Shown here: in pieces, positions 23,301 through 31,524 of the stretch
How the letters are laid out: every line of letters begins with the position of its first letter
How positions within the stretch are numbered: the first letter of the stretch is position 1
From: CAYTBN01 sp964542165
Lineage (GTDB): Bacteria; Myxococcota_A; UBA796; UBA9615; CAYRNR01
Assembly (NCBI GenBank): GCA_964542165.1
Contig: CAZITQ010000018.1
Coordinates: 1 to 64,000, forward strand
Reading direction: 5' to 3'
DNA length: 64,000 nucleotides
Notes under the pieces: generated by a model
The model's database searches: none
Told to the model about the DNA's origin: nothing
The model's input: only the letters and a program-made list of their open reading frames with translations
Program-made: the position numbers and the translations under genes

Positions 23301-26123
23301 GCTGAAGCGGCCCTTGTCCACCTGCGCCTTGAGCTCGCCCTCGCCCACCGGACGCAGGAAGCGCTCGTAGCGCTCCTCGCCCTCGGCCCACCACCAGTTG
23401 TACTCGGACTCCAAGCGGAAGAGCTCCACCTGCACCTCGTCCAGGGCCTGGTAGGATTCGCCACGCCAGTCCACGGCCAGGCCTTGCACTGTGAAGACCT
23501 TGCCGGCCTCGACCTTCTGCGTGCCGCTCTGCAGGCCCAGGTAGTACTTCTCAGGGTGGATGGGCACGCTGGCTTCGGCGCGGGTCGTGCGGCCGCTGCC
23601 GGCTTCGAAGACGGCCACCTCGGCGGCCAGGCGCGCGGCGCCCTGGAAGCGGCTGGTGCCCTCGCCCAGGCTGGGACAGCGCATCAGCGCCTGGCCCTCG
23701 TCGTCCAGCTTGCCCAGGGCCGAGCCCAGGGAGAGGGCCTTGGGGGCCTGGGAGCGGGGCTGCCAGGTGCCGTACTGGTAGTTCGAGTTCTTCTGTGGCG
23801 TGAAGACCGTGGGGCGCAGCTCGCAGTTGAGCTCCACCTGGCTGCCAGCGGCGCTGCCGCCGAAGAGGTAGCGCGCCGTGACCTGGATGGGGGCCTGCTC
23901 GGGAGAGGCCGCGCCGTCCTTGGTGCCCTCGGCCTCGACCTTCATGCGCTCGGGCACGAACTCCTCGACGTTGAAGGCGTAGCTGCCGATCTTCTGGTCA
24001 CCGGTCTTCAGCAGCGCCGTGTACTTGCCGGTGCGGGCGAAGGCCTCGAAGTGGAAGTCGTAGGCCACCAGGCCGGCCGCGTTGGTCTTCAGCACGCGCT
24101 CCTTGGTCACGTTGTTGCGCGGATCCAGCAGCTCCAGCTGCACGGGCATGCCGGCGGGCGGGGCCACGCCCTGCTCGCTGCGGATGATGGCGGCGAAGTG
24201 GGCCGTGTCGCCGGGGCGGTAGACGCCGCGGTCGCTGTAGGGTGCGGCCCGATAGGGCTGCTGGGCGAAGTAGCTCTCGCCGTGCACGCGCTCCTCGGCC
24301 AGTTCGGTCTTCAGCTCGCCGAACTTGAGGTAGGTCAGGTCCTTTCCGTGGCTGGCCACGATGGCGAAGGGCGGCGTCTCGTCCACGTCTTCTTTCGGGA
24401 TCTTCAGCGTGCAGCCGCCGTCGCTGCCGGTGGTGCAGCGCGCCACGGTGTAGCCCGAGGGCCGGATCAGCCGCACCTCGGCGCCCGTGCGTGGCTGGGC
24501 GGTGTGCGTGTCCAGCACCCAGGTCAGCACCTCGCGATCCCAGCTGGCGTCGGGCTTGGCCAGGGAGCGCTTGGCCACCAGGTTCAGATCGGTCAGCAGC
24601 AGCCGCGACGTGTCCTTGGCTCCGCCGCTGGAGAGGGTGACCTCGAAGATCCCCTGGGCCTTCTCGGGCAGCAAGGCGCCCAGGTCAAGCCAGGAGCTGG
24701 TCTGCTCGTCTGGCTCGCTCTGCAGGGCGATGCTCTGCTTCAAGATCAGGTCGGAGGTGCGGGCGGTGGCGGCTTCGTCTTGCCCGCTCATCCAGAAGAC
24801 CAGGTTCTCGGGGCGCACCTGGCGGATGGCCAGCTCGGCCCGTGAGAGGTTGAGGTGCTGGATGGCCAGGTTCTTCCAGGATCGCCGGGGCAGGTAGCGC
24901 CCCTTGGACTTGAAGCTGACTTTTGGACTGCGGGCCGGTACGGTGAAGGAGGCGCTGTAGGTGCCGGGCAGGTGGCCGCCGTCCACCGAGGCCGAGCCGG
25001 CGTCGATGCGCAGGCTGTAGCTGCCGCGCTCGAAGTCGCCCATGATGTTGAAGCCCGAGCGGGAGGGCACGATGTAGGTGGCCAGGGGGGGATCCAGGTG
25101 GATGCCCTCGGCAGCGTCCTGGTCGGTCAGCAGGCAGCGCGAGGAGACCCGATACCAGTCGCCCTCATCCTCCTCGTAGTAGTAGTGGTAGCCGCCCTTG
25201 GCCGCGTGGTCGCGGCAGACCACCTCCAGGTAGTGGCCCGTGGGCCCCTCCTTGCGCTTGACGGCGTGGATTTCAATCGGGTTCTCCAGGTCCAGTTTGA
25301 CCTGGCGCGAAATGGCCGGAGCCTCGTGTTCGCCCGGCGCACGGGACTCCAGGCCCGCCGAGAGCTTGGCGATCACCTGCACGTCTTCGCCGGTACGGTG
25401 GCTCTTGAGCTTGGCGCGCACCAGGTTGGTCGTGGCGCCCGTGCGCAGGGAGACGTGGCTGGGGGCCGCTCCACCCACCGTGAAGCTGACCCGCCTCTTC
25501 ACGTCCTTGGCCTTGACAGGCGCCGAGAAGACCAGGTCCACCTCGGCCATGCCACGGTGGATGGCCACAGCCTCCATCCGCAGCAGCTCGAAGGCCGGGG
25601 TCTCGAAGCGGTAGGCGCCCCATTGCTCGTGCTTGTCGGGCTTGATCACCCCGTCCATGGTCTCCACCGCCAGCAGCTGGGCCTGGTAGCTCACCCCCGG
25701 CTCGAAGCCCTTGCGCGGTGTGAAGGTCAGCGTGGACAGGCCCGTGAACTGCAGGCTGCCCTCCACCTCGGGCTCGATGTGCAGCTGCGTGCCGTCGGAC
25801 AGCTCCTTGCGCAGGGCCTCGCGCTCTACACAGGGCTGCGAGAACTCCACCACGATCTTCTCGGGCAGCACGCCCTGCGTGCCCAGCGCTCGGATGATGG
25901 GGTGCAGCTCGACGGCCGTCAGCGGGGCCGGCTCCTCGCTGGCCTCCTCGGCCTCGGCCGCGGCCTCTTCCCCCGCCGTGATGACCTGGATCTGGCGGGC
26001 TTCTTCCTCGGTAGGCTGGGCCTCTTCCTTGTCGCAGGCTGCCAGCAGGAGGGGGGTCAGCAAGAGCAGCGGAACGCTGAGCAGACCGGAGAGAATGGCT
26101 GGAAGCGAGTTTCGGCGGTTCAT
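20388..26123 (-). CDS. yfhM: Alpha-2-macroglobulin family lipoprotein (YfhM type)
   Basis: A 1911-residue lipoprotein (lipobox LLAAC, Cys30) has the full bacterial alpha-2-macroglobulin layout: N-terminal MG domains, a bait-like middle, AFGVGSVKVKPSAF, and an alpha-2-macroglobulin middle domain with DPIVLQTTLPRFLTQGDKAE. The thioester motif is YPYGCIEQTTS with Cys1431 (21822-21833), so covalent trapping of proteases is probably kept. The terpenoid-cyclase-like domain follows with TPSGGFSYWPGGTSPNYWG. The protein would sit in the periplasm, trap invading proteases and work with PBP1C to guard or repair the wall. The ATG at 26123 has GGAG 8 nt upstream; open frame continues far upstream but is not coding. 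The C terminus ends at 20388, before the REP-like region. Confidence 0.93.
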   Translation of the reverse strand: MNRRNSLPAILSGLLSVPLLLLTPLLLAACDKEEAQPTEEEARQIQVITAGEEAAAEAEEASEEPAPLTAVELHPIIRALGTQGVLPEKIVVEFSQPCVEREALRKELSDGTQLHIEPEVEGSLQFTGLSTLTFTPRKGFEPGVSYQAQLLAVETMDGVIKPDKHEQWGAYRFETPAFELLRMEAVAIHRGMAEVDLVFSAPVKAKDVKRRVSFTVGGAAPSHVSLRTGATTNLVRAKLKSHRTGEDVQVIAKLSAGLESRAPGEHEAPAISRQVKLDLENPIEIHAVKRKEGPTGHYLEVVCRDHAAKGGYHYYYEEDEGDWYRVSSRCLLTDQDAAEGIHLDPPLATYIVPSRSGFNIMGDFERGSYSLRIDAGSASVDGGHLPGTYSASFTVPARSPKVSFKSKGRYLPRRSWKNLAIQHLNLSRAELAIRQVRPENLVFWMSGQDEAATARTSDLILKQSIALQSEPDEQTSSWLDLGALLPEKAQGIFEVTLSSGGAKDTSRLLLTDLNLVAKRSLAKPDASWDREVLTWVLDTHTAQPRTGAEVRLIRPSGYTVARCTTGSDGGCTLKIPKEDVDETPPFAIVASHGKDLTYLKFGELKTELAEERVHGESYFAQQPYRAAPYSDRGVYRPGDTAHFAAIIRSEQGVAPPAGMPVQLELLDPRNNVTKERVLKTNAAGLVAYDFHFEAFARTGKYTALLKTGDQKIGSYAFNVEEFVPERMKVEAEGTKDGAASPEQAPIQVTARYLFGGSAAGSQVELNCELRPTVFTPQKNSNYQYGTWQPRSQAPKALSLGSALGKLDDEGQALMRCPSLGEGTSRFQGAARLAAEVAVFEAGSGRTTRAEASVPIHPEKYYLGLQSGTQKVEAGKVFTVQGLAVDWRGESYQALDEVQVELFRLESEYNWWWAEGEERYERFLRPVGEGELKAQVDKGRFSFQVTPSTDSAGYLVRVKAGNAQTDLQLEGHGRRYWWRPEESRADMTPRPLKPTSIELQLPDAIEVGEKATVRFDAPYRGRALLTVETSQVLASHWMDVEAGPQQWSFQLDEFTPNVYVAAFVIKDPYLDTQGAFLPDRAFGVGSVKVKPSAFTHQLKMQVPDEVRSNSILKVQLDLGPQAKGAVATVAAVDEGILSLTRFPNPDPHADIFVRRALGVESFETVGWTLLLPPAGPSSSTGGDGEGGGPGRVQPVKPVALWSGVLEVPESGKLTVKLDVPTYRGELRVMAVTADAKRMGTAVASVPVRDPIVLQTTLPRFLTQGDKAEVPVFVTNLSGKQREVEISLAAENLPVPGLDLGKEPPAPIQFLGEKQATVKLADGASQTVVFQVQGSASVGAAKLRVTAKARAAGAQKWAGNLQSYEELEVPFAPTGIRTRKVTKLELEPGLVDLAPHLAGWTPTTEQSSFWVTTNPFGEAFDHLKYLVRYPYGCIEQTTSTTRPLLYVRNLLNSVDPTLVAKASVEEKVAHGVDRILAMQTPSGGFSYWPGGTSPNYWGTAYATHMLLDARDAGYEVQEERLADALNFIAEELANNTDEDDTVHGNAFRYGEAYLHYVLARAGKGRAARIQRLVESYEHASDSEDRERLYLLKAALWLTGDRRYEKDLRQLDTTPLTQERRNSWSYYSDLRRRGFTMSVYQDLFGADTASEPMAQLVANGLMTRRSRYYTTQELVWGVTALGKWLQGKASSFEQPSLLVDGKKSQAQPKAANDKTSDVTWSLARASEVESLQLELPGELDGKVYLIISSQGVRTDEPPVYGGNGVQLTRSYLNADGRPIDTATGGHGLGDMVYVRLRISNQQSENIANLALTDRLPAGWEIENPRLGRGTLPDWADEDKRWSADYLNVRDDRVEVFGTLPARKTVEVVYAARAVTAGSFNGPSAEVEAMYDPEVWARVPGQTIVISGPWEDFLL

Positions 26124-26447
26124 GACGTGGACTCCGGTGGAGCTTGGGAGTGGTCTGGCTGTATTCCGGGGGATTGGCGCGGGAAAGCTGCTCGCACCTC
26201 GCATAGGAAGAGCAACTGTCGTGCCAGCCGCGCTGCGGCCCACTGGCACGCGCCCGTCGCCCTTCTCGCGCTTTGCTTCGCCCCGGCTTGCTACGAATGG
26301 TAGCGCGCCGCATGCGATTCGCAGATGTGGGCGGCGCTGTCGGGGTTTGCCGCGTTTTTTTCCTGAAAGGGAGAGCCGCGGCCGCGTTGTCGGATAAGCG
26401 GCTCTTGGTCGATACCTGGCCCCCTCGGCTCGAACGCCCTGCCTTCC
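26124..26447. other. Divergent promoter region, no gene
   Basis: About 324 bases separate two divergently read genes, so promoters for both should lie here. I see no gene and no certain -35/-10 pair. A weak candidate on the plus strand is TTGTCG at 26388 with GATACC about 18 bases on. A small hairpin, GCTAC-GAATG-GTAGC, lies near 26288-26302. Composition is less GC-rich than the flanking genes. Confidence 0.4.
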
Positions 26448-28067
26448 ATGCCGCGATCCGGAAAAAGAACGCTTCTGTGGCGCTTGTTGATGTGGTCCGC
26501 CCTCTTGCTGGTGGTTGGAGAGCTGCTGCTGCGCGCTTCGGGCCTGCTTTTCATGGCGTCTGTGGAGCGGCGCAGCGACTTGTCTGATCGGGCCGATACG
26601 CGGACTGTCCTGTGCCTGGGCGATTCCATGACCGCCTTCGGGGGCAGGCACGCCTACCCGCGTCAGCTGGAGGCCCGCCTCAACAAGCGGCTGGGTCCGG
26701 GCAGCTTCAAGGTGCTCAACGCCTCGCGGCCGGCCGTGGACACAGGCGCCCTGTTGGAAATCATGGAGCAGCAGCTGGACAGGTCGCAGCCCGACATCAT
26801 CACGGTGATGATCGGCATCAACGACGAGCTGGGGCAGTTCGGGGATCTCTACAATCCCAGCCGGGCCAGCGGCTTGCGGGGCCTGGGGAGCAAGCTCAAG
26901 CTGGTGCGCCTGGTCCTGTTCGGTGTGGAGCGGGTGCAGCGCCAGTCCGCCGAGCGAGCCGCAGCTGCCGCGTTGGAGGAAGAGCGGATCCGCTTGGTGA
27001 GCCTGGTGCAGGAAGGGGGGACGGAGGACGACTGGCACAAGCTCTTGCAGGTCTACCGCCAGCAGCGCAGTTTGCCCGACGCCATCCGGCTGTTGCGGCG
27101 CATGGCCGAGGCGCATCCCAGCCCGCGGGTGCTGGCGGACGTGGCCAAGTTCAACCGCGATCCGCGCGAGAAGGAGCGCCTGTACCACCAGGCCCTGGAG
27201 CGCTACCCGGACTCGCACTACGTCTACAAGTGGCTCGTCAGGCATTACGGGCACCAGGGAGAGCAGGCGAGCGTCGAGACGGTGCTGCGGCAACAGGCCG
27301 CGGCCATGCCCGATGTGCTGTCGTACAACGAGCTTGCCAAGTTCCTGATGGCCGCGGGAGAGATCGAGGAGGCGGAGCGTTGCCTGCGCAAAGCGCTGGC
27401 TGTGGAGCCCAACTTCCAGTCCTGGTACGAGCTGGGTGTGCTCTACCAGGAGCAGGGCTCCCTCGCGCAGGCCGAGGCCTTCCTGCGCAGGGCGATCGAG
27501 ATCGGGGCCCCGGGCTTCGTGCACGCCAGGCTGGGCCAGGTGCTGCGCAAGCTGGGCCGCGACAAAGAGGCGGAGCAGGCCTACCTGCGTGCCATCGCCT
27601 CCAGCTGGGACAGGCCTTTGGTCAAAGAATACACCTGGGACAACCACGATCACGATCGCAACGAGGCCATCGTGCAGCTGTCCGAGCTCTACCGTGACCG
27701 GGGCGCAGCACGGCGCGCCGAAAAGACGCTGGAGGATCTGAGCTTCGGCCGCGAGAGCTACCAGGACTACCAGAACCTGGCGCGCCGAGCCCTGAAGGCG
27801 TCCGGGCGCCTGGTGGTGGTCCAGTACCCCATGCGCAGCATCGAGCCGCTGCACGTCATCCTGCCCGAGCAGCCGGGGCTGGTCTTCGTGGACAACGAGG
27901 CCAGCTTCCAACAAGCCGTGGAGGAAGATGGCTACAGCACCATGTTCATCGATCACTCGGGGGCCGATTTTGGGCATTTGACGAGGAAAGGGCATGCCAT
28001 GGTGGCCGAGAACATCGCGAACGCCATCATGGCGGCGTTCTGCCAGCGCAGCGGAGAGGGTCAGTGA
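26448..28067 (+). CDS. Membrane-anchored SGNH hydrolase with an inserted TPR-like domain
   Basis: The 539-residue protein has an N-terminal anchor (LLMWSALLLVVGELLLRASG). SGNH hydrolase block I is CLGDSMTAFGG (Ser60) and block III is MIGINDELG (Asn125). Block V sits at the far C terminus as DFGHLTRKGH (Asp507, His510). Between blocks III and V, about residues 190-450, lies a helical region of TPR type: SYNELAKFLMAAGEIEEAER, SWYELGVLYQEQGSLAQAEA, and VHARLGQVLRKLGRDKEAEQ. Typical SGNH domains are ~200 residues, so this is a large insertion inside the catalytic domain. Such enzymes act as esterases or O-acetyl/acyl hydrolases. The catalytic domain is probably periplasmic. The next gene overlaps its stop by four bases (GTGA). 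Substrate unknown. Confidence 0.82.
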   Translation: MPRSGKRTLLWRLLMWSALLLVVGELLLRASGLLFMASVERRSDLSDRADTRTVLCLGDSMTAFGGRHAYPRQLEARLNKRLGPGSFKVLNASRPAVDTGALLEIMEQQLDRSQPDIITVMIGINDELGQFGDLYNPSRASGLRGLGSKLKLVRLVLFGVERVQRQSAERAAAAALEEERIRLVSLVQEGGTEDDWHKLLQVYRQQRSLPDAIRLLRRMAEAHPSPRVLADVAKFNRDPREKERLYHQALERYPDSHYVYKWLVRHYGHQGEQASVETVLRQQAAAMPDVLSYNELAKFLMAAGEIEEAERCLRKALAVEPNFQSWYELGVLYQEQGSLAQAEAFLRRAIEIGAPGFVHARLGQVLRKLGRDKEAEQAYLRAIASSWDRPLVKEYTWDNHDHDRNEAIVQLSELYRDRGAARRAEKTLEDLSFGRESYQDYQNLARRALKASGRLVVVQYPMRSIEPLHVILPEQPGLVFVDNEASFQQAVEEDGYSTMFIDHSGADFGHLTRKGHAMVAENIANAIMAAFCQRSGEGQ

Positions 28068-29521
28068 GCGGGGCGGTCGCTCGCACCCTGACGTCACTCT
28101 GCCTGCTGTTGCTGCTGGCCTGCGCCGTGCCGCAGGAGCGGCCTTCGGTCATCTTGATCTCGCTGGACACCCTGCGGGCGGATCGGCTGGGCGCCTACGG
28201 CAACGAGCGAGGCCTCTCGCCCCACCTGGACCGCTTCGCCGAGTCGGCGGTGGTCTTCGAGCGGGCCTACGCCCAGGCCAACACCACCAGCCTGTCCCAC
28301 GGCAGCCTGCTTGGCGGTCGCTACCCCTCCGAGCTAGGCCCGGCCCAGGACTTCCGTCCCAGCGAGAGCCATCTGCAGATCGGCGAGATCCTGCAACTGT
28401 ACGACTACCAGACAGCCTGCGTGACCGCCGGTGGCTATCTCAGGGAGCGTACGGGCGTGCTGCGGGGCTGCCAGACCTACGAGACGCCGGTAGACTGGGG
28501 CTCGCTCTTCCACACGGCCCCTGCGGCCCTGGACTGGCTGGACAAGCGCGATGCGCAGGCGCCCTTCTTCCTCTTCCTGCACAGCTACGACACCCACTCG
28601 CCCTACCTCAAGCCGACGCCTTTCGGCCTGGCCCATGCCGACGCCGACTACCGTGGTCCGGCGGAGCAGGTGCTGCGGGACAAGCAGGGCAGCCTCCTCC
28701 TGTTCGATGGCGTCTACTACCCCAAGAGCCCTCTTCGCAGCCTGGTGGACCTCAGGCTGCCCCGGCTGCGCGGCGCGGAGGAACGCGCGGCGCTGCAGTG
28801 GCGGGCGCTGGGTGGAGAGCTGGTGGGCTACCCCCTCGAGCAGGCCGGTCTGGACCATGTGCGCGCGGCTTATGACGGCGCCGTGTCCTATGTGGACGCC
28901 CATTTCGGGGCATTGCTGGATCAGCTGCGCAGGCGCGGACTACTGGAGACGACCATCGTGGCGGTGATCTCGGATCACGGCGAGAGCCTGGGCGAAGACG
29001 GCGTCTTTCGCCACAATATGACGCTGTCGGACGCCACCCTGCACGTGCCCCTGCTGATCCGGCTGCCTGGCGGCCAGGGCGGCGGCCAGCGCGTGCAGCA
29101 GCTGGTGGGCCTGTTGGACCTGATGCCCACCTTGCTGGAGCTGGCGCAGGTCCCAGCGCCCGCCGGCCTGCCGGGCCGCTCCCTGGCGCCGCTGCTGCGC
29201 GGCGGCCAACCCATAGCGCCGCGCCAGGTGATCTTCAGCGAGGGGCGCTTTCGCATGCTCTCGGCCCGCAGCGCCGAGCACCGTCTGGTCTTCAGCGGCC
29301 TCGAGTACAGGTCGCCCTACCTGGAACCCCTGCTGGCCAGCGCGCGCCTGGACGGGCCCGCTTTCCAGGGCGATACCCAGGATCCGGCGGCACAGGCCGC
29401 GCTGCGCGACGCCATGCTGCTGTGGCGCCGGCAGCTGGCGTTGTCCCAGGAGGACGGCGTGCCCCTGGACGACGCGCTGCGTGAGAACCTGCGAGAACAC
29501 GGGTATTGGGGGGAACAGTGA
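28064..29521 (+). CDS. Sulfatase-fold lipoprotein with Thr at the nucleophile site
   Basis: This 485-residue lipoprotein (lipobox LLLAC, Cys20) has the alkaline-phosphatase/sulfatase fold: ILISLDTLRADRLGAYG supplies metal Asp35, and ISDHGESLGEDGVFRHN supplies the second metal pair. The nucleophile region reads NTTSLSHGSLLGGRYPSE. True sulfatases have C/S-x-P-S-R, which formylglycine enzymes modify; here Thr75 stands at the Cys position, as in phosphoglycerol and phosphoethanolamine transferases. It is therefore more likely a phosphotransferase, phosphodiesterase or phosphatase than a sulfatase. It is translated in coupling with the SGNH gene (GTGA) and with the EF-hand gene after it (GTGA). 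Confidence 0.82.
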   Translation: MSGAVARTLTSLCLLLLLACAVPQERPSVILISLDTLRADRLGAYGNERGLSPHLDRFAESAVVFERAYAQANTTSLSHGSLLGGRYPSELGPAQDFRPSESHLQIGEILQLYDYQTACVTAGGYLRERTGVLRGCQTYETPVDWGSLFHTAPAALDWLDKRDAQAPFFLFLHSYDTHSPYLKPTPFGLAHADADYRGPAEQVLRDKQGSLLLFDGVYYPKSPLRSLVDLRLPRLRGAEERAALQWRALGGELVGYPLEQAGLDHVRAAYDGAVSYVDAHFGALLDQLRRRGLLETTIVAVISDHGESLGEDGVFRHNMTLSDATLHVPLLIRLPGGQGGGQRVQQLVGLLDLMPTLLELAQVPAPAGLPGRSLAPLLRGGQPIAPRQVIFSEGRFRMLSARSAEHRLVFSGLEYRSPYLEPLLASARLDGPAFQGDTQDPAAQAALRDAMLLWRRQLALSQEDGVPLDDALRENLREHGYWGEQ

Positions 29522-30048
29522 GGGGCCTGCCGCTGATAGCCCTGGTCCTGTGGGCCATTTCTATGTCGGCCTGCGATCGGGAGGAGAGAGCCCAGGCCGA
29601 GGCCTTCGCCGTCATCTTGCCCGTGCTGGACAGAGACGGCGATGGAGCCGTGCGAGAGGCCGAGTACCTGCGCGTGGCCTACAAGGCGCCTCCCTTCGCC
29701 GAGGCGGATCGGGACGGAGACGGAGCGCTGGAGGCGCAGGAGTTGCTGCGCCTGGTGCGCAGCCTGGATCCCGTGCGCTTCGATCCCCAGCGCCAGCAGA
29801 AGGAACCTGCGCGTCAGGTCCAGAAAGAGGATCTGCCTGCGACCATGAGCGATGAGGCCCTGCAGCGCTTCCAGCTCTACTGGTTCCTGGCCGAAGAGGC
29901 CCTCGCTGCCGGGGCGCAGGATCTGCCCAGCGATGAAGAGCTGAAGGAGGTGGCCGTCAGCGGCGATCCATTGCGCCGCCAGGAGCTGCGGGACAGGCTG
30001 CGCGCAGCGTACGAATCGGTCGACCTGCCCTTTCCGCAGCTGCCCTGA
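29518..30048 (+). CDS. EF-hand lipoprotein
   Basis: The GTG start overlaps the upstream stop (GTGA). The 176-residue product has a lipobox (SMSAC, near residue 19) and two 12-residue EF-hand loops, DRDGDGAVREAE and DRDGDGALEAQE, about 24 residues apart, as in a calmodulin-like pair. The rest is helical and charged. It should bind Ca2+ at the periplasmic face. As third gene of a coupled trio (SGNH, sulfatase-like, EF-hand) it may be a Ca-dependent partner of the enzymes. The family of the C-terminal half is unknown. Confidence 0.82.
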   Translation: MRGLPLIALVLWAISMSACDREERAQAEAFAVILPVLDRDGDGAVREAEYLRVAYKAPPFAEADRDGDGALEAQELLRLVRSLDPVRFDPQRQQKEPARQVQKEDLPATMSDEALQRFQLYWFLAEEALAAGAQDLPSDEELKEVAVSGDPLRRQELRDRLRAAYESVDLPFPQLP

Positions 30049-30054
30049 AGACGA

Positions 30055-30576
30055 TCAGGCCTCGCCGGTGGGCATGAAGACGAAGCTGAACCTGCTCAGG
30101 CCCAGCTGGATGTGCTCGCCGCCACGCAGTTGGATGACCGAGATCCGCTGGCCATCTACGATGCTGCCATTGGTGGAGCCCATGTCCTGCAGGAAGAAGC
30201 TGTTGCGGCGGCGCAGCAGGCGCGCGTGGTTGCGCGAGATCTCGCCGTCGGTGGCCACCTGGATCTCGTTGGTGCGACCGCGACCGATGCGCAGCTTGAG
30301 CACCTCGGGCTCGATGGCGTGGGCCACGTCTTCGCCTTCGGCGAACTCGTGCATCAGGAAGGCCTTGAGCGTGCCCGGGGCGGGGATGATGTCCTCGGCG
30401 TCAAGGGCCGTCTCCACGGGTTGCATGCCCAGGGGCAGGGCGCTGACATTGGTGGGCTCTTCGTCGTCCCACTCGGCGGCCCAGTCATCGGACTGGCTGC
30501 CAGGCTCGTCGCCAAAGGGCAGGCCCTCGTCGAGGGGGCCGTCTTCGAATCCTGGAGGCATGCTGCTGGAACCCAT
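30055..30576 (-). CDS. FHA-domain protein
   Basis: A 173-residue cytoplasmic protein has an acidic, disordered N-terminal ~65 residues (WAAEWDDEEPTN) and a C-terminal FHA domain. The domain shows LRIGRGRTNEI (Gly-Arg phosphate-binding loop), EISRNHARLLRR (SRxH) and DMGSTNGSIVDG (the GSTNG loop). FHA domains bind phosphothreonine, so it is likely a Ser/Thr-kinase reader. No kinase is visible nearby. AGGAG precedes the ATG by 5 nt. It converges with the EF-hand gene, six bases from its stop, and the HEAT gene ends 102 bases upstream of it on the same strand. Confidence 0.88.
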   Translation of the reverse strand: MGSSSMPPGFEDGPLDEGLPFGDEPGSQSDDWAAEWDDEEPTNVSALPLGMQPVETALDAEDIIPAPGTLKAFLMHEFAEGEDVAHAIEPEVLKLRIGRGRTNEIQVATDGEISRNHARLLRRRNSFFLQDMGSTNGSIVDGQRISVIQLRGGEHIQLGLSRFSFVFMPTGEA

Positions 30577-30678
30577 GAGATCTCCTGTCGCTGCTAAAGA
30601 ATATCCTCAGAGGAGGCGCCTGCCAGGGGTCATGTGGGGGGCAAATCCCATAGGGATCCGCGGGGCCGGACACGCGGG

Positions 30679-31515
30679 CTATCCCCCCAGCTTGACGGCC
30701 GCGTTGTTCAGGTCCTTGCGCACCGATTCGTCATCGGATTGGTCAGCTTTCTCTCGCAGGATGGGGGCCACGCTGGCGTCGCCCAGCTCCGCCAGGGCCT
30801 TGGCCGCGTTGCGTTGCACGTGGGTGTCGGGGTCGTCCAGCGCTGCCAGGAGAGGGTCGCGGTCGCTGGCCTGAGGGTTCTCGCGCAGGACGCGCGAGAT
30901 GCCGCGCCGCAGCTCTGGCTGCGGAGCCTGGGCCAGGGCCTGGTGGATGGCGGGACGGGTGTCGGGATTGCCCAGGCGCACCAGGGCACGCCAGGCCTCG
31001 ACGACGACCTGCGGATCGCCGTCCAGGATGCCGGATTGCAGCAGCCAGGCCTCTCCCCCGCTGAAGCCGCGCTTGCCCACGATGATGATGGCCTTGCGCC
31101 GCAGCTTGGGCTCGGCGTCTTGCATGGCCTGCAGCACGGCGTAGGCCGAGCTGTCGGGCAGGTGGCGCTCGATGATGACCAGGGCCTTGGAGCGCAGGGC
31201 GGGATCGGGATCCACCACCGCCATGGTCTCGGCGACCACGGCCAGCTGGTCGGCGCCCAGCTCCTTCAAGGCGTCGATGGCCTCGGCGCGGACCTCGCGG
31301 TCCAGGTCCTGGCGGGCCAGGGAGGAGAGCTCGTCGCAGGCCTCGAGCAGCTCGCGCCGCTCGATCTCCACGATGCAAGAGCGACGCAGCGAGGCCTGGC
31401 TGTCGTCCAGGCAGGACAGCAGGGCCTCGTCGCTGGCCTTGGAGGGCTTGAAGCCGGCCTGGGCCGGGCCGGCCAGCAGGGCGGCCAGCAAGGCCGGCGG
31501 TGCGATGCGGTGCAT
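30679..31515 (-). CDS. Exported HEAT-repeat protein
   Basis: The 278-residue protein has a signal peptide (APPALLAALLAGPAQA) and then about six HEAT/PBS-lyase-like helix pairs, for example REVRAEAIDALKELGADQLA, PKLRRKAIIIVGKRG and THVQRNAAKALAELGDASVA. HEAT arrays serve as protein-binding scaffolds; nothing here points to an enzyme. GGAGGAG lies 3-4 nt upstream of its ATG, within the tail of the DUF885 gene, whose stop is only nine bases away, so the two probably form one transcript. Confidence 0.82.
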   Translation of the reverse strand: MHRIAPPALLAALLAGPAQAGFKPSKASDEALLSCLDDSQASLRRSCIVEIERRELLEACDELSSLARQDLDREVRAEAIDALKELGADQLAVVAETMAVVDPDPALRSKALVIIERHLPDSSAYAVLQAMQDAEPKLRRKAIIIVGKRGFSGGEAWLLQSGILDGDPQVVVEAWRALVRLGNPDTRPAIHQALAQAPQPELRRGISRVLRENPQASDRDPLLAALDDPDTHVQRNAAKALAELGDASVAPILREKADQSDDESVRKDLNNAAVKLGG

Positions 31516-31524
31516 GGTCTCCTC

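Noticed and set aside
20388..28097. A very long leftward frame that extends the alpha-2-macroglobulin gene upstream by almost 2 kb
   Set aside because: The extra part is antisense to the SGNH gene; the lipoprotein start at 26123 has signal peptide and ribosome site.
28064..29521. Active formylglycine sulfatase
   Set aside because: The C/S-x-P-S-R site is missing; Thr75 is at the nucleophile place.
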